A program made the position numbers and the translations under genes. From contig JBMOLK010000174.1 in NCBI GenBank assembly GCA_049325575.1, positions 1-64,000 on the forward strand: a DNA stretch of 64,000 nt, given 5' to 3'. Positions 44,856 to 55,600 of the stretch are shown here, piece by piece. Position 1 is the stretch's first letter. The number at the start of each line of letters is the position of its first letter. The notes under the pieces were generated by a model. The model did not search any database and was not told where the DNA came from. It worked only from the letters and a program-made list of their open reading frames with translations. The stretch is from JBMOLK01 sp049325575. GTDB taxonomy: Bacteria; Bacillota; Clostridia; Acetivibrionales; Acetivibrionaceae.

Positions 44856-47522
44856 TTAATCTTCCACTATAGCTGCCAACTCTTTTTTCTTCCTTATGTC
44901 CTGCACTACCAGCAGGTATTTTTCATGAGTATAAACCCTTATAGCTTCATCGTAGCATTTACCAGCCATATCCAAGTTATACGATTTGTCCTCTATTTCA
45001 GATAGTCTTATATATGTATCTCCAACACTGTTTTGGGTTTTTGCGTATCCTAAAGCATAGTCTTCCGGCGTAAGAAGCTTCAGGGCTTCTCCATATAGCC
45101 CAAGAGATTTGTGAAGGTTCTCTTTCCTATCTCCAACATCTGATAACCTTTGATAAATATCTCCCATATTTACCATGACTAATGAAGCATCGTAAAAGTA
45201 GTTTCCGTCTGAAAGAACTTTCAGTGCTTCCTTATTTGCTTTTAAAGCTTTTTCGAGATTCTCTTCCTTATCACTTATATCTGATAGGCTTAAATAGGCC
45301 CTTGCCATAATATAGTAAATGTTGGCATATTGCCATTTATTATTTTCCATCGCTAATGCTTCAAGAGCTTTATCACATGCTTCCAACGCTCTCATTATAT
45401 TTTCTTCCTTATTGTTTACTTCGGACATATTAATAAAGTTTTCTGCAAAACCTATTTGAACTTCTGCATAAATAGAAGGTGATACTTCTTTGCTGAAAAA
45501 ATCAGAAGCTATTTCATATGCTTTTATGGATTTTGTACTGTTTTCTTCGTAGTTTTCCACCATACCCAGAAGCAGATATGAATGCCCCAGGTTAATCTGT
45601 GCTATGGAATGCAGGTATGGAAAGTCTTTTATTGTAAAAACTTTCAAAGAATTGTTACATGCCTCTATAGAATTAAGAAGATTCTCTTTTGATTCTCTCA
45701 CTTTCGAAAGCTCAATATATGGGATTGAAAGCAGTATCTGATTATATGCATAGAGTATGGGGTAATTCTCGATTGAGTACACCTTTAAGGCCTTTTCCAA
45801 GGATTCTATTGCTTTTATACAGTTTTCTTCCTTATCTGCTGATACAGCCATAGTAAAATAAACCTTGCCTAATTCAGTATAAGCCTTTGCGTAGTGCGGA
45901 GGGTATTTATCAATAGTATAAACCTTTAGTGCATCCTCAAAAGATTTTATAGCCTTTATATAGTTTTCTTTGGTATTATCGATACCTGCCAAAACATTGT
46001 ATGCATCACCAAGGCTGACTTGAACCAGAGCATAATTGATTGGATACCGTCCTATTGTAAACACCTTTAAAGCCTCATTCAAATCCTCTATAGAAATACT
46101 GATATTTTCCTTTTTGTTTACAAAATAGGCCATTTTTAAGTATATATTGCCGGAAATATATCGATTGATAGCATATTCATAAGGATGCGCATCTAGTGTG
46201 TAAACCTTTAACGCTTCTTCAACAGCTTTGATACAGTTTTCAAAATTCTCTTGCTGTGGCACTTTTCCTGCCATATACAAATAAGCAATCCCTAAATAGT
46301 TATGTATTTGTGCATAATAGAGGGGATCATGTTCCAGTGTAAATATTTTTAAAGCCTCGTTATATGAATGGAAGGCCTTTTCCAGGTCCACAGTATTCGC
46401 ACTTACCTCAAAAAGAAATGTTTGGGCCATTCCCTGTACAACTTTTACACCTGCGTATTCTCTTGGATAGTCCTTGACTGTATATACATTTAAAGCCTCT
46501 TCAAACGCCTCTAAAGCTTTATTGAGGTTAAAGCCTGAATTCTTAGCTGACGAAAAGCTAAAATATGCCCATCCTTTTAAATACTGTATGCTTGCATAAT
46601 CATACGGATGTTCCTCTTTTGTAAGAAACTTCAGAGCCTCTTCATATGCTTCTAATGCTTTTGAAATGACCTCCTCCCTGTCTCTAATCTGCGACATAAC
46701 GGCGTAGGTATTTCCCATACCCTTTAGTGCATATGCCTTTTTTAAAGGGTATTTATCTATTGAAGATGTATTTATAACCCCTTCAAATATAGACAAAGCT
46801 TTTATAGTATTCTCTTCAACATTTACTATTTTCGATAACTCCATGTAAGCATTACCCATATTAACCATAACATGCAGATACTCTTTTGGGTTTTTTACAC
46901 TTGAAATATGCTCGAGAATTTTTTCATAGCTTCTTATAGCACCTATAAAATTGTTGCTTGCAAGCTGTTTATCAGCATCTCCAATATTTTTATTGACCTT
47001 GTCGATTTCGTATCTTGGAGATATATTAGTAATAACATCGTAACCAACTACAATGATATTGTCATCTCCCAGAACAGAAACCTTACCTTTGCTTTTATCG
47101 TATATGGATACAATTCCTTCTTTGCTATCATATATAACCTCCATATCAAGTCCCTGTTCAATAATCTCCAGTGAAACAAAAAGCCTGTCCCTTATTATGG
47201 TTGCAGGGTGGCTTAAGGATAAACTGATGCCGTTTACCTGTGCATCCCTGCCTCCTGCTTTTAGTACTATTACTTTTTCATCCTTAATACAGGTTGCAGT
47301 TCTATTGCTTCCATTCCATTTAACTTCATATCCAAAAAGCTCAAGCATTTCTCTCACAGGCATTAACAGTTTATTATCTACAATTTGTGGAGACATATTA
47401 AAGCTTACATCAATATTGTTTATTTTAACTCTATAGTCTTTAGAAGAAGCAGAAATATTTATATCCTGGAGCAATACCACAAATATGGCTGTAATTAATA
47501 TCATAGATAATTTAACTTTCAC
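44856..47522 (-). CDS. Secreted stalk domain protein with about 14 long TPR repeats
   Basis: This 888-residue protein has a signal peptide (MILITAIFVVLLQDINISAS). A copper-amine-oxidase N-like domain follows (DNKLLMPVREMLELFGYEVKW, about 28-148), then the short motif GDDNIIVVGYDVITN (about 152-166). Tandem TPR-type units of about 48-50 residues fill the rest, with the pattern KEENCIKAIESLEKALKVYS..YP..YA...LG..Y. This long spacing is that of the TPRs seen in cyanobacterial CHAT-linked proteins rather than the usual 34. It lies outside the membrane and is likely a protein-binding solenoid. It shares its layout with the next gene upstream and follows it by 30 nt. Confidence 0.88.
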   Translation of the reverse strand: MKVKLSMILITAIFVVLLQDINISASSKDYRVKINNIDVSFNMSPQIVDNKLLMPVREMLELFGYEVKWNGSNRTATCIKDEKVIVLKAGGRDAQVNGISLSLSHPATIIRDRLFVSLEIIEQGLDMEVIYDSKEGIVSIYDKSKGKVSVLGDDNIIVVGYDVITNISPRYEIDKVNKNIGDADKQLASNNFIGAIRSYEKILEHISSVKNPKEYLHVMVNMGNAYMELSKIVNVEENTIKALSIFEGVINTSSIDKYPLKKAYALKGMGNTYAVMSQIRDREEVISKALEAYEEALKFLTKEEHPYDYASIQYLKGWAYFSFSSAKNSGFNLNKALEAFEEALNVYTVKDYPREYAGVKVVQGMAQTFLFEVSANTVDLEKAFHSYNEALKIFTLEHDPLYYAQIHNYLGIAYLYMAGKVPQQENFENCIKAVEEALKVYTLDAHPYEYAINRYISGNIYLKMAYFVNKKENISISIEDLNEALKVFTIGRYPINYALVQVSLGDAYNVLAGIDNTKENYIKAIKSFEDALKVYTIDKYPPHYAKAYTELGKVYFTMAVSADKEENCIKAIESLEKALKVYSIENYPILYAYNQILLSIPYIELSKVRESKENLLNSIEACNNSLKVFTIKDFPYLHSIAQINLGHSYLLLGMVENYEENSTKSIKAYEIASDFFSKEVSPSIYAEVQIGFAENFINMSEVNNKEENIMRALEACDKALEALAMENNKWQYANIYYIMARAYLSLSDISDKEENLEKALKANKEALKVLSDGNYFYDASLVMVNMGDIYQRLSDVGDRKENLHKSLGLYGEALKLLTPEDYALGYAKTQNSVGDTYIRLSEIEDKSYNLDMAGKCYDEAIRVYTHEKYLLVVQDIRKKKELAAIVED

Positions 47523-47552
47523 TGATTATTCCCTCCATTTTTATTTAATTTA

Positions 47553-49100
47553 TTAGTATCTACCATTTTCTATTTGATTCAATTTATCTGTTATGTATTT
47601 GTTATAAGCAGGATAGTCTAAAGGCTTGAAAACCCTTAAAGCTTCATTATATGCCATGACAGCCCGTTCCAGACATTTCTCATCACCTTTGGAACCTGCC
47701 AGCATTAAATTTGTATTTCCAATTTCCATGTTTACTTTGGCATAGTCTATCGGATACATATCCAGGGTAAATAATTTTAAACTCTCATTATATTCAGTCA
47801 AAGCTTGTTTAAGATTTTCCTTATTGCTGCCCTCCTGGTACATCCTGCTGTAAACTTCACCCATACACTTATGAACCCTGGCATAATTTATCGGATAACT
47901 TTCCACATTCCATACTTTTAATGCTTCTTCATAAGCTGCTTTAGAATCTTTCAGGCTAATATCTGCATCTTCCATTTCCGAAAAAACTTTATATATATTT
48001 CCCAGGTTATATTGTATCAGTGCATAAATAGAAGGATTACTTTTTATAGTAAACACTTCTAAGGCTTTTTTGTAAGAATCCTCTGCATTCGCCAGGCTCA
48101 CATTTGCCATGTCAGGCAGATTCATTTGCCTGTATGTTAAGCCCAGGTTGTAATAAACCAGTGCACTGTCTAGTATAGAGTTGTTAGCGATATGGCATCG
48201 CAAAGCTTCTTTATATGTCTTTACAGCTTTGTCCATATCCTTCTTATCACCGGAAACCTCTGATAAAACCCTATACGCGTTTCCAAGGTTGTTTAACACT
48301 AGAGCGCAGCTGTCGGCGGCAGCAGTGTTTTCAGCTTTAGAATACTGCAATACCTTTTTATACAAGGTTATTGAACACAGTATATTCTTTTTGGCATCTC
48401 TTGTCTCCGCCAATAAGCTATATGCGTTCCCTATATTGTTCAATACATGTATATAAATTTCCGGAGTATCTTCAACAGAAATGTTGCTAAGAATCTCCTT
48501 GTACTTTCCAATTGCACCCTCTGCGTTATTTTTAGCAAGAAGACGGTCTGCATAGCTTAACATATCATGAAGTGTATCTGTGCTGTATGGTTCGAATATA
48601 TTTACAATAATCCCGCCTCCGGCAATAACAATGTTTCCTTCACCTTCTAGCGATATATTGTCTTCATCATAGTCTGACAGAATAATCAGGTTGTCTTTTT
48701 TGTTCCACCTGATTTGAGTACCAAATTTCTTTGCTATAAACTTGCTTGGTATATAAGTAATTCCATCAGAAATGACTGCTGGCTTATCAAGTGTTATTTG
48801 TTCACCGTTAATACTTACTTCATTACTATCTATTCTAAGAATAAACAGACTATCATCCTTTGTACAGGAAATAGCCCTATTGACGGAGTCCCATTCCAGA
48901 TCCCAGCCAAGGGCTTCCATAACAGGCCTTAACGGGACATAAACAGTACCTTTTATTACTTTCTGTGGGGCATTTAGTACCTTATCACTATTATTCAGTA
49001 TTACTTTTCTGTTCTCTGCAAAAACATATACAAAAGCTGTTTTCATAAATACTGCCAGCACAAGTACAGCAATAATTGCTCTCAAGGTTTTTTTTCTCAT
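47553..49100 (-). CDS. Secreted stalk-TPR protein, shorter paralogue
   Basis: This protein of about 515 residues repeats the layout of its neighbour: signal peptide (MRKKTLRAIIAVLVLAVFMKTAFVYVFA), stalk domain with GTVYVPLRPVMEALGWDLEW and GITYIPSKFIAKKFGTQIRW, the motif GEGNIVIAGGGIIVN, and about six long TPR units (YEEALKVWNVESYPINYARVHKCMGEVYSRM). The frame is open to 49154. The ATG at 49100 has AAGGAGAG upstream and puts the signal at the N-terminus. The two TPR proteins look like duplicates that diverged in repeat number. The upstream XRE-type gene ends 40 nt before the start. Confidence 0.88.
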   Translation of the reverse strand: MRKKTLRAIIAVLVLAVFMKTAFVYVFAENRKVILNNSDKVLNAPQKVIKGTVYVPLRPVMEALGWDLEWDSVNRAISCTKDDSLFILRIDSNEVSINGEQITLDKPAVISDGITYIPSKFIAKKFGTQIRWNKKDNLIILSDYDEDNISLEGEGNIVIAGGGIIVNIFEPYSTDTLHDMLSYADRLLAKNNAEGAIGKYKEILSNISVEDTPEIYIHVLNNIGNAYSLLAETRDAKKNILCSITLYKKVLQYSKAENTAAADSCALVLNNLGNAYRVLSEVSGDKKDMDKAVKTYKEALRCHIANNSILDSALVYYNLGLTYRQMNLPDMANVSLANAEDSYKKALEVFTIKSNPSIYALIQYNLGNIYKVFSEMEDADISLKDSKAAYEEALKVWNVESYPINYARVHKCMGEVYSRMYQEGSNKENLKQALTEYNESLKLFTLDMYPIDYAKVNMEIGNTNLMLAGSKGDEKCLERAVMAYNEALRVFKPLDYPAYNKYITDKLNQIENGRY

Positions 49101-49140
49101 GTTATCTCTCCTTACATCCTCTATAGGTAAAACAAAACAA

Positions 49141-50394
49141 TTAGTCCCCCACATTTATAAAAATATTGCTTCCTTGCGCCAGGATATTGTTGTCCCCTTC
49201 TACACTGGCATCTTTATTTATTGTAGTGTTATTGGTATTATTTGTAGCATTGTTTACTGAATTATTTGTTGAGTCGTTTGTAGTATTGTTTGTTGTATTG
49301 TTTGTCGTATTATTGACTGTATTGTTTGTCGTATTGCTTGTCGTATTGTTTATTGTACTGCTTGTACCTGCATTATTTGTTCCGGAATTAATCTTACTAT
49401 CCTTATTACGGGTACTTCCATCATTTTGACTCCCGAAATCATCACGTTCTTCTGCTTGTGCTTTGCTTTCATCTTGAGAGGTATCGGCTTTAATCTTAAC
49501 AGGTAAAGAGTTCTTATCTTGAGAAGCCACGCTTCTAGAGTCTGCAGCAGTTTCATCATGATCTGTTGTCAACGGTGTTTCTTTAGGTAAAGGCGTACTT
49601 CCTGCGTTGACTTGCTGCACTGCATAGACCTTCATTTCCTCTATACTTGGCTCTTTGTCCAGAGCCTGACTGCCATTTGCAGCCTGGATCACCAAAAAAC
49701 CGGCAATAACCCCCACCATAATTGTCCCTAAAATACTTTTGGATCTTAGCTTCTTTTGTATTTTATCAATCTTGCTTCCCAGATTAAAACTACCATTACT
49801 CTTAAAGCTTACGGCTTGTCCACCAGATGTATTCCTGGAATTTTCCTCTCTATCCTTGGATAAAACCAGATTAAACTCCACTACCCCCGAATACTTACCC
49901 TCTATACCATCAGAAAATGCTGTTATGGTTTCACTATCGGCACTATACTCCTTGGGCCTGTAATTCCCGGCATCAGAAACCTCGTCCAATTCATTTGCTC
50001 CGGCACCCTGACTGGTCAAATCTGTTCCCGTCTTACCCGGCTGAGCATTCCCATATGAAAAAGTAGATACATTTAGGACCTCCGACAAGAATTCTTTAAA
50101 GTCTACTATGTTTAATAATGAGTTCTTAATCTCTTCATCCAGTAAAGAATGGTAAATTAAAATCTCGACTTCATTTCTAAGCATCTTGCGCTGTGTTCCT
50201 GTGGACTCGTCAATTGTAAAATCAACAATTTTGAATATATCTTCATTCTTAGGTTTGGCTTTATCATTCTTCCATTTGGAAATAATAGATGAGTCTTTGA
50301 TTAGATAACTGTCGGCAAGAATATTTGCGTTTTTCTTTGTAGTTTTAAATATAACATCCAGTATATTTCTAATATTTAGAACACCATTCTCCAT
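49141..50394 (-). CDS. Membrane-anchored XRE-type protein with Asn/Thr-rich tail
   Basis: This 417-residue protein has an XRE-like HTH (about 20-60: ILADSYLIKDSSIISKWKNDKAKPKNEDIFKIV) and a linker. A single membrane helix follows (about 220-238: SILGTIMVGVIAGFLVIQ), then an extracytoplasmic tail. The tail contains an Asn/Thr-rich low-complexity run (about 338-393, repeats of NNTT) and ends with EGDNNILAQGSNIFINVGD. The layout (cytoplasmic HTH, one helix, outer domain) recalls RodZ, but the sequence differs. GGGGGGT precedes the ATG. As first gene of the operon it may sense the outer TPR proteins and control transcription. Confidence 0.8.
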   Translation of the reverse strand: MENGVLNIRNILDVIFKTTKKNANILADSYLIKDSSIISKWKNDKAKPKNEDIFKIVDFTIDESTGTQRKMLRNEVEILIYHSLLDEEIKNSLLNIVDFKEFLSEVLNVSTFSYGNAQPGKTGTDLTSQGAGANELDEVSDAGNYRPKEYSADSETITAFSDGIEGKYSGVVEFNLVLSKDREENSRNTSGGQAVSFKSNGSFNLGSKIDKIQKKLRSKSILGTIMVGVIAGFLVIQAANGSQALDKEPSIEEMKVYAVQQVNAGSTPLPKETPLTTDHDETAADSRSVASQDKNSLPVKIKADTSQDESKAQAEERDDFGSQNDGSTRNKDSKINSGTNNAGTSSTINNTTSNTTNNTVNNTTNNTTNNTTNDSTNNSVNNATNNTNNTTINKDASVEGDNNILAQGSNIFINVGD

Positions 50395-50758
50395 TTTATA
50401 CCCCCCAAGTATTTGTTAACTACATTTTTCTCTATTCTATAACTCCATATTATGTTCATTTTATCACTTATTGCTCTGTGATTAAACTAATCGATAGACA
50501 TTAGACATATAAGTCTATTATTCACCTTACTTCCCACTTATTCGACATGTAATTGTATCAATATTGCCGGTACTACTTGAAATTCGAAAATTTCAAATAT
50601 CTCCTCTCATAAACCGTTGCCCTCCAATATTATTTTTAGATAATTTTTCTTTATATTCTATCATCTACTTGCAGCAAAAAAAAGAAAAACCATGCTTATT
50701 TTCATGTTTTATGTAAAATAAGCATGGTTTTTATCTTTTACGTAGAAACAGAAGTACA
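50395..50758. other. Intergenic region with promoter and hairpins, no gene
   Basis: 364 bp with no coding frame. It holds the NRPS-operon terminator (50685-50732), a palindrome TTGAAATT/AATTTCAA around CGAA (50577-50596), and, near 50395-50450, the AT-rich promoter for the XRE gene. The palindrome lies about 180 bp upstream of the XRE start and could be an operator. Confidence 0.5.
50685..50732 (-). terminator. Terminator of the NRPS-radical SAM operon
   Basis: An 18-bp perfect stem (AAAAACCATGCTTATTTT paired with its complement) around a 12-nt loop, with a T-rich tail on the minus strand (TTTTTCTTTTTTT). It is very strong. Confidence 0.92.
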
Positions 50759-52621
50759 TTACAAAGAAGACAGATCAAAGTCAAAGTCCAAATCCATATC
50801 TTCCTTTAAGCATTTGCCTTCCATATTTATATAATCCAGCATAGCATCTACAGTTTTACTGCCCTCATGTCCCTCCTCCGTCACATCCTCAAGCCATATT
50901 TGAGGAGCAGGCCTTGAAGCTTCATAATTCATCTTTTGTTTTTCACATTCAATACTTATTATTTTAAGAAGCTCTGCATCAAGACAGTTATTTCTGCTGC
51001 AGGCATTTACCAGAAGTTCTTTAAACTCATCGGGTGAAAGCTTTTCTTCCGGACTATCAAGCAAACTATTGTCATTAAGAAGGCTTACTATGATATCAGG
51101 TTCACATGTCCTTTTAAGTATAGTTGAAACTGTTCCCCTGTACGTCTTGAATAGATAATTGAACAATCTGATTTTTCTCTCTACTTCTCTTACAACCTGT
51201 ATAGACATGTTGCGCGGATTAAATACCCTCATGTCAGCAGAGCTTTCTTTATTCTTAAGATAGTTTTCTTTTATATATTCTATATAATGTTTAAAGTTTT
51301 GAACATTCATTTGAATGTCATACTTTTCAGGGTAGAAAAATATCAACGAGCCCGGGTCTGTGGAAAAATTGAAATACTCCTGCTCAACAAAATCGGAATA
51401 TTTAACAGCCAGCTTCATTATGTACTTAAGTGTATCTATTATTGTTTCCTCTGTATCCTTCACTAGAAAATATCCGTAGTAAAGTTGAACTTTGATATTT
51501 TTCCTGCTTTTTATATGCTGGAGACACTCCTCCAACTGCTCATTGGAATAGTACAGCCGTATATCCTTATTTATTTTCCGCAGTTCTTCATCTCCCGTTT
51601 CCGGAGATATCTCTACCATTACCTGACTGCAGCATTCCGATAATGTATCAACAAGCGCTTTTGACGGAAGTCTCCAGGCTCCGTATATAAAATTAATATC
51701 AAGGCCTTCCTGCTTTATCCTTTCCAGGAGCTTAATATACCATTCCTCACTTCCTTCAAACTCAAAGCAGGTGTACATTGTAGTAAATCCCATGGAGACA
51801 GCTTTCTTGATGGTTTGCACTACCGAATCTATGGACCGCACTGAAGCACAGATTCTATTATTCATTCTCCTTTGGGCTTCACAATTGCCTCCACAAAACA
51901 AGCAGGCGTATTGACATCCTCGTCCTATACAAAGAAAGAATAATGGGCCGGAATTAATCTCATCAAATCTTGTCCAGAATTTACAGAGCATGCGATAATG
52001 GTCCCAATCCCTTAACAGATCTATAGCCGCAAAATCTAACCTGTCTATTTGTTCAACTGTACCAATATATGAGAAATTGTTTAGTCTTACACAGCCATCC
52101 TCATTCCGCCAAGCCAGGTTCTGGACCGTGCCCAGTTTCTCTGTGAATCCTTTTTTGTTTGAACTGCTGCAAAGTTTGCTTTCATATAGTGCACTGCACA
52201 GTTCAACTATGGGTATCTCCCCGTCCCCTCTTATAACAGCGTCAACTTGAGGATAATCTGTGATTATTTCCTCACAAAAAAGGCTGGAGGTATATCCTCC
52301 GAGAAATACAAAAATGTCTGGATTTATCTTCTTGATAAGCTCTGCAGCGTCCATCACTACAAGGCTCTGATTGGCCCAGTGGCAGTCAAACCCTACTGCA
52401 TCCACCCTACTTAAATCTATGGTATCCAAAAGCCTTTCACTATCAACCAAATCGGAATGAATCAACTCCACATCAAATCCGTTTTCTCTTAGAACACTGC
52501 CTAAAGCGCAAAAACCTATAGGCATAAAGAATATATTTTTTTGTGCGTTATCCAGAGGATCTGCAATATTCTTGTTGCCGCAGTGGATCAGCTTTACGCA
52601 AAAACGCTTATTTGAACTCAT
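50759..52621 (-). CDS. Cobalamin-binding-type radical SAM enzyme
   Basis: This 620-residue protein has a B12-binding-like N-terminal Rossmann domain (about 25-150; PIGFCALGSVLRENGFDVELIHSD, VFLGGYTSSLF, AVIRGDGEIPIVELC). The radical SAM cluster motif is C236-x3-C240-x2-C243 in GCQYACLFC. A long C-terminal region (about 430-620) lacks a known signature. No DxHxxG motif is visible, as in many class B members. It is the last gene of the NRPS operon, 64 nt after the second synthetase, with GGAGGGAG before its ATG. It probably methylates or otherwise modifies a carbon of the peptide. Confidence 0.88.
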   Translation of the reverse strand: MSSNKRFCVKLIHCGNKNIADPLDNAQKNIFFMPIGFCALGSVLRENGFDVELIHSDLVDSERLLDTIDLSRVDAVGFDCHWANQSLVVMDAAELIKKINPDIFVFLGGYTSSLFCEEIITDYPQVDAVIRGDGEIPIVELCSALYESKLCSSSNKKGFTEKLGTVQNLAWRNEDGCVRLNNFSYIGTVEQIDRLDFAAIDLLRDWDHYRMLCKFWTRFDEINSGPLFFLCIGRGCQYACLFCGGNCEAQRRMNNRICASVRSIDSVVQTIKKAVSMGFTTMYTCFEFEGSEEWYIKLLERIKQEGLDINFIYGAWRLPSKALVDTLSECCSQVMVEISPETGDEELRKINKDIRLYYSNEQLEECLQHIKSRKNIKVQLYYGYFLVKDTEETIIDTLKYIMKLAVKYSDFVEQEYFNFSTDPGSLIFFYPEKYDIQMNVQNFKHYIEYIKENYLKNKESSADMRVFNPRNMSIQVVREVERKIRLFNYLFKTYRGTVSTILKRTCEPDIIVSLLNDNSLLDSPEEKLSPDEFKELLVNACSRNNCLDAELLKIISIECEKQKMNYEASRPAPQIWLEDVTEEGHEGSKTVDAMLDYINMEGKCLKEDMDLDFDFDLSSL

Positions 52622-52685
52622 TTTCTCCCTCCATACTTTAAACTCTGGGTTTCCATGATATGTTTAAATATGTACAATTCCTCTT

Positions 52686-55600
52686 TTATAGCCTAAGCTT
52701 CCCGCATATATCCGTCAGTACCTGTTTCTCCATATCTCTTACCTGTCTTAAGGTGTCTATTATCTGAGCTACAACTTCCTTATCAGGTGTCAGATTATAG
52801 CTGTCCCCGCCGACAAACGTATGCTTTAAGAATAATCGCCTTGCGGAATCAACAGTATCCATCACCTTGCGGTACTCATCTACAAGTTCTCCAAGCCTTA
52901 CCGATTCATTATACCTTGATATGACATACTGTAATCTGGTGTATAGTGACTTTTTATGTTCATACAACAGATGAACTGCCCTATAATCAACAGTAACAAC
53001 ACCCTCCATAAGATTATAAAGGTGGCGTATAATTTCATCATATATATCAAGGCCGTATTTTAATTGTTCTCCTCCTAAGGTATATTTATCAAACCTCTGA
53101 GCATAAACTACCTGGAAATCTTCTTTTGAAGCTACGTATTCCTCCAATCTGGCTGTAAACTTTTCAAGGTTAAAGGGATATTCCTGCATAAAGTCCCTTA
53201 CTCTAAGAAGCTCAATGGCATTTGTTTCAGCCCAGGGTGCCGAGCCCTTATAATGCAGTTTGCCGCTCTCATAGGCTTCCCTGAACAAATCATAATCAAA
53301 GCTGATCTTTGCAAACATTTGCTCTGAATTGAATCCTATTGCTTTAAGCTTCCTTTGTGAATTATCATATCCGTAAACAAGGGAATGGTGCACATAATGC
53401 TGCTTTTTGTATGCTCTTTTTTCTGGAATATAGTATTCGTCCACATGTATGACTACATAATATCCCAGGTTTATTTTATCTACTGCATAATCTATAATAT
53501 CCGGTATATCCTTCAAAAGCTCGTAACCCATATATACCTCCTGGATTACTTCATTGTAAGGCGCCCTCAGTTCAAGAAAATCCATGATCAGCATACCGTT
53601 TGACTGGACTTCGGTATATAGTTTGATATAATGCTCGTAGTACCATGGATGAAGCCTCTCATCGGCGAGTATTATACATATTGGAAGTGAGTGGCAAAGA
53701 TATGTTATTATATCATTATGTAGTACTACCTTTAATTCCTTTGTATCCGGTTCATTAACCTGGTAAAGTTTCGAATTCTTTACCTCGCAAGTATTCTTCA
53801 GCTTGTCTGTACAATGGACCGCAAGCTCCACAAGAGTCTTTTCAAAGCATCGGACTGTCTTTTGCGCAGTCTCTCCGTCTATATACTTTTTATTGTAACC
53901 TATAATAAACTGCAGCTTTCCTCCCACTGCCATACCGTTAATATCCATCAAATAGTCATGCCTGTTGTTTTGGTTGACACTTATTCCATATTCTTCACTG
54001 CAGGCTGATAACAAACTATCTTCCTCAATACCGGGGTTATCGAACTGCCCTAGGTAATTGAAGGAAATCTCCGGTTTTAATGGTTTCAGTTTTTCATTTT
54101 TGTTTATATACCTGGCAATGCCGTAATTGATACCCTTCGTTGATATTTTGCGAAGATTTTGCTTAACTTCTGCTATAGTTTTATCAATACCATCCTGTGT
54201 TTTAAGGTAAACAGGATGCATACCTGTAAACCAGCCTATAGTTCTTGACAGGTTTACACCTTCAAATATTTCCTCTCTCCCATGGCTCTCCAGCATAAGC
54301 AGCACATTATCAAGGCCAAAGGCTTCGCTCAAAGCCAAAGTAATGGCTGACAGCAAAATATCGTTAACTTCCGTGCCATATGCTCTATTGGCTTCAGTGA
54401 GAAGTTTTTTCGTCAGTTCCTCATCCAGTACGAACGAAAGCTTCCTGTGGTCTCTTAAATAGTTATCCTCTACTTCTTTCCTTGTTATTGATTTTATTTT
54501 TGAATAATCTATATCTTCCCAGTAGTCTATTTCTACAGGTTTTTGAATGGCGTAATCATTTAGTCTCTCGCTCCATTCTTTAAAGGAAGTGGTTTTTAGC
54601 GGAAGAGCCTCTTCCAGCCCTGATTTATACAGTTTTTTTATGTCTTCCAGTAAAATTCTCCATGAGACCCCATCTATCACAAGATGGTGCACAGGAATCA
54701 AAAGCCTTCTGCCGTTTTCACCCAGTTCGAATACATATGCCTTTATAAGTAGATCCTTTTCAAGGTCAAGACTGTCCTGTATTTTCTCACTTAGCTCTTT
54801 TATACTCTGCTTCTGAACTTCATAGGTGTGCTGCGACAGGTCTATAACTTCAATATTAAACCTGATCTCATCCACTGATCTGTTAAACTGTACGACCTCT
54901 TCTCCACTGAACCTGTAGCCCATCCTCAGGGCATCATGATGCTCAATTATCTTTCTAAAAACACTTTCCAAAAGTTTTAAGTCTGCGTCTTTATCCAATG
55001 TGAAAAGATTTGTCTGGTTCCAATAGTGCATATAACCCCTGTCTTTTTCAAAAAACCATTTCTGTATAGGAGTAAGCAGCACATCCCCCTTGACTTCCTC
55101 CTGCGAAACTGTTTCTTTCTTTTTTGTGTAGTCTACATTATTTACTATTTCAAAGATTGTTTTATATTTAAGGACATCCGATACAGATATGTTTATTCCC
55201 TGCTGCTCTGCCGATGATGTAACCTGGATCGCTTTTATGGAGTCTCCACCCAGGTCAAAGAAATCATCCTTTATTCCCACCCTGTCCACTCCAAGTACAT
55301 CCCGGTAAATATCGGCAAGTTTCTTTTCCACATCATTTCCTGGAGCTTCATACTCTACACCTGTATTTACATTGGCATGAGGCTCCGGCAGTCTCTTTCT
55401 GTCCAGCTTGCCGTTAGGTGTTATCGGCATTTCAGGCAGCTGTACAAAGAAGGAAGGCACCATATAAGATGGCAATTCCCTCAATAGATATTCCCTAAGC
55501 TCTGATACCGTTAATCCCTTATCTGAAACTATATAGGCGCAGATATAGTTGCTGCCTTCCAGGTCCTTTCTCACCATTGCTACAGCATCCTTTATGTCTT

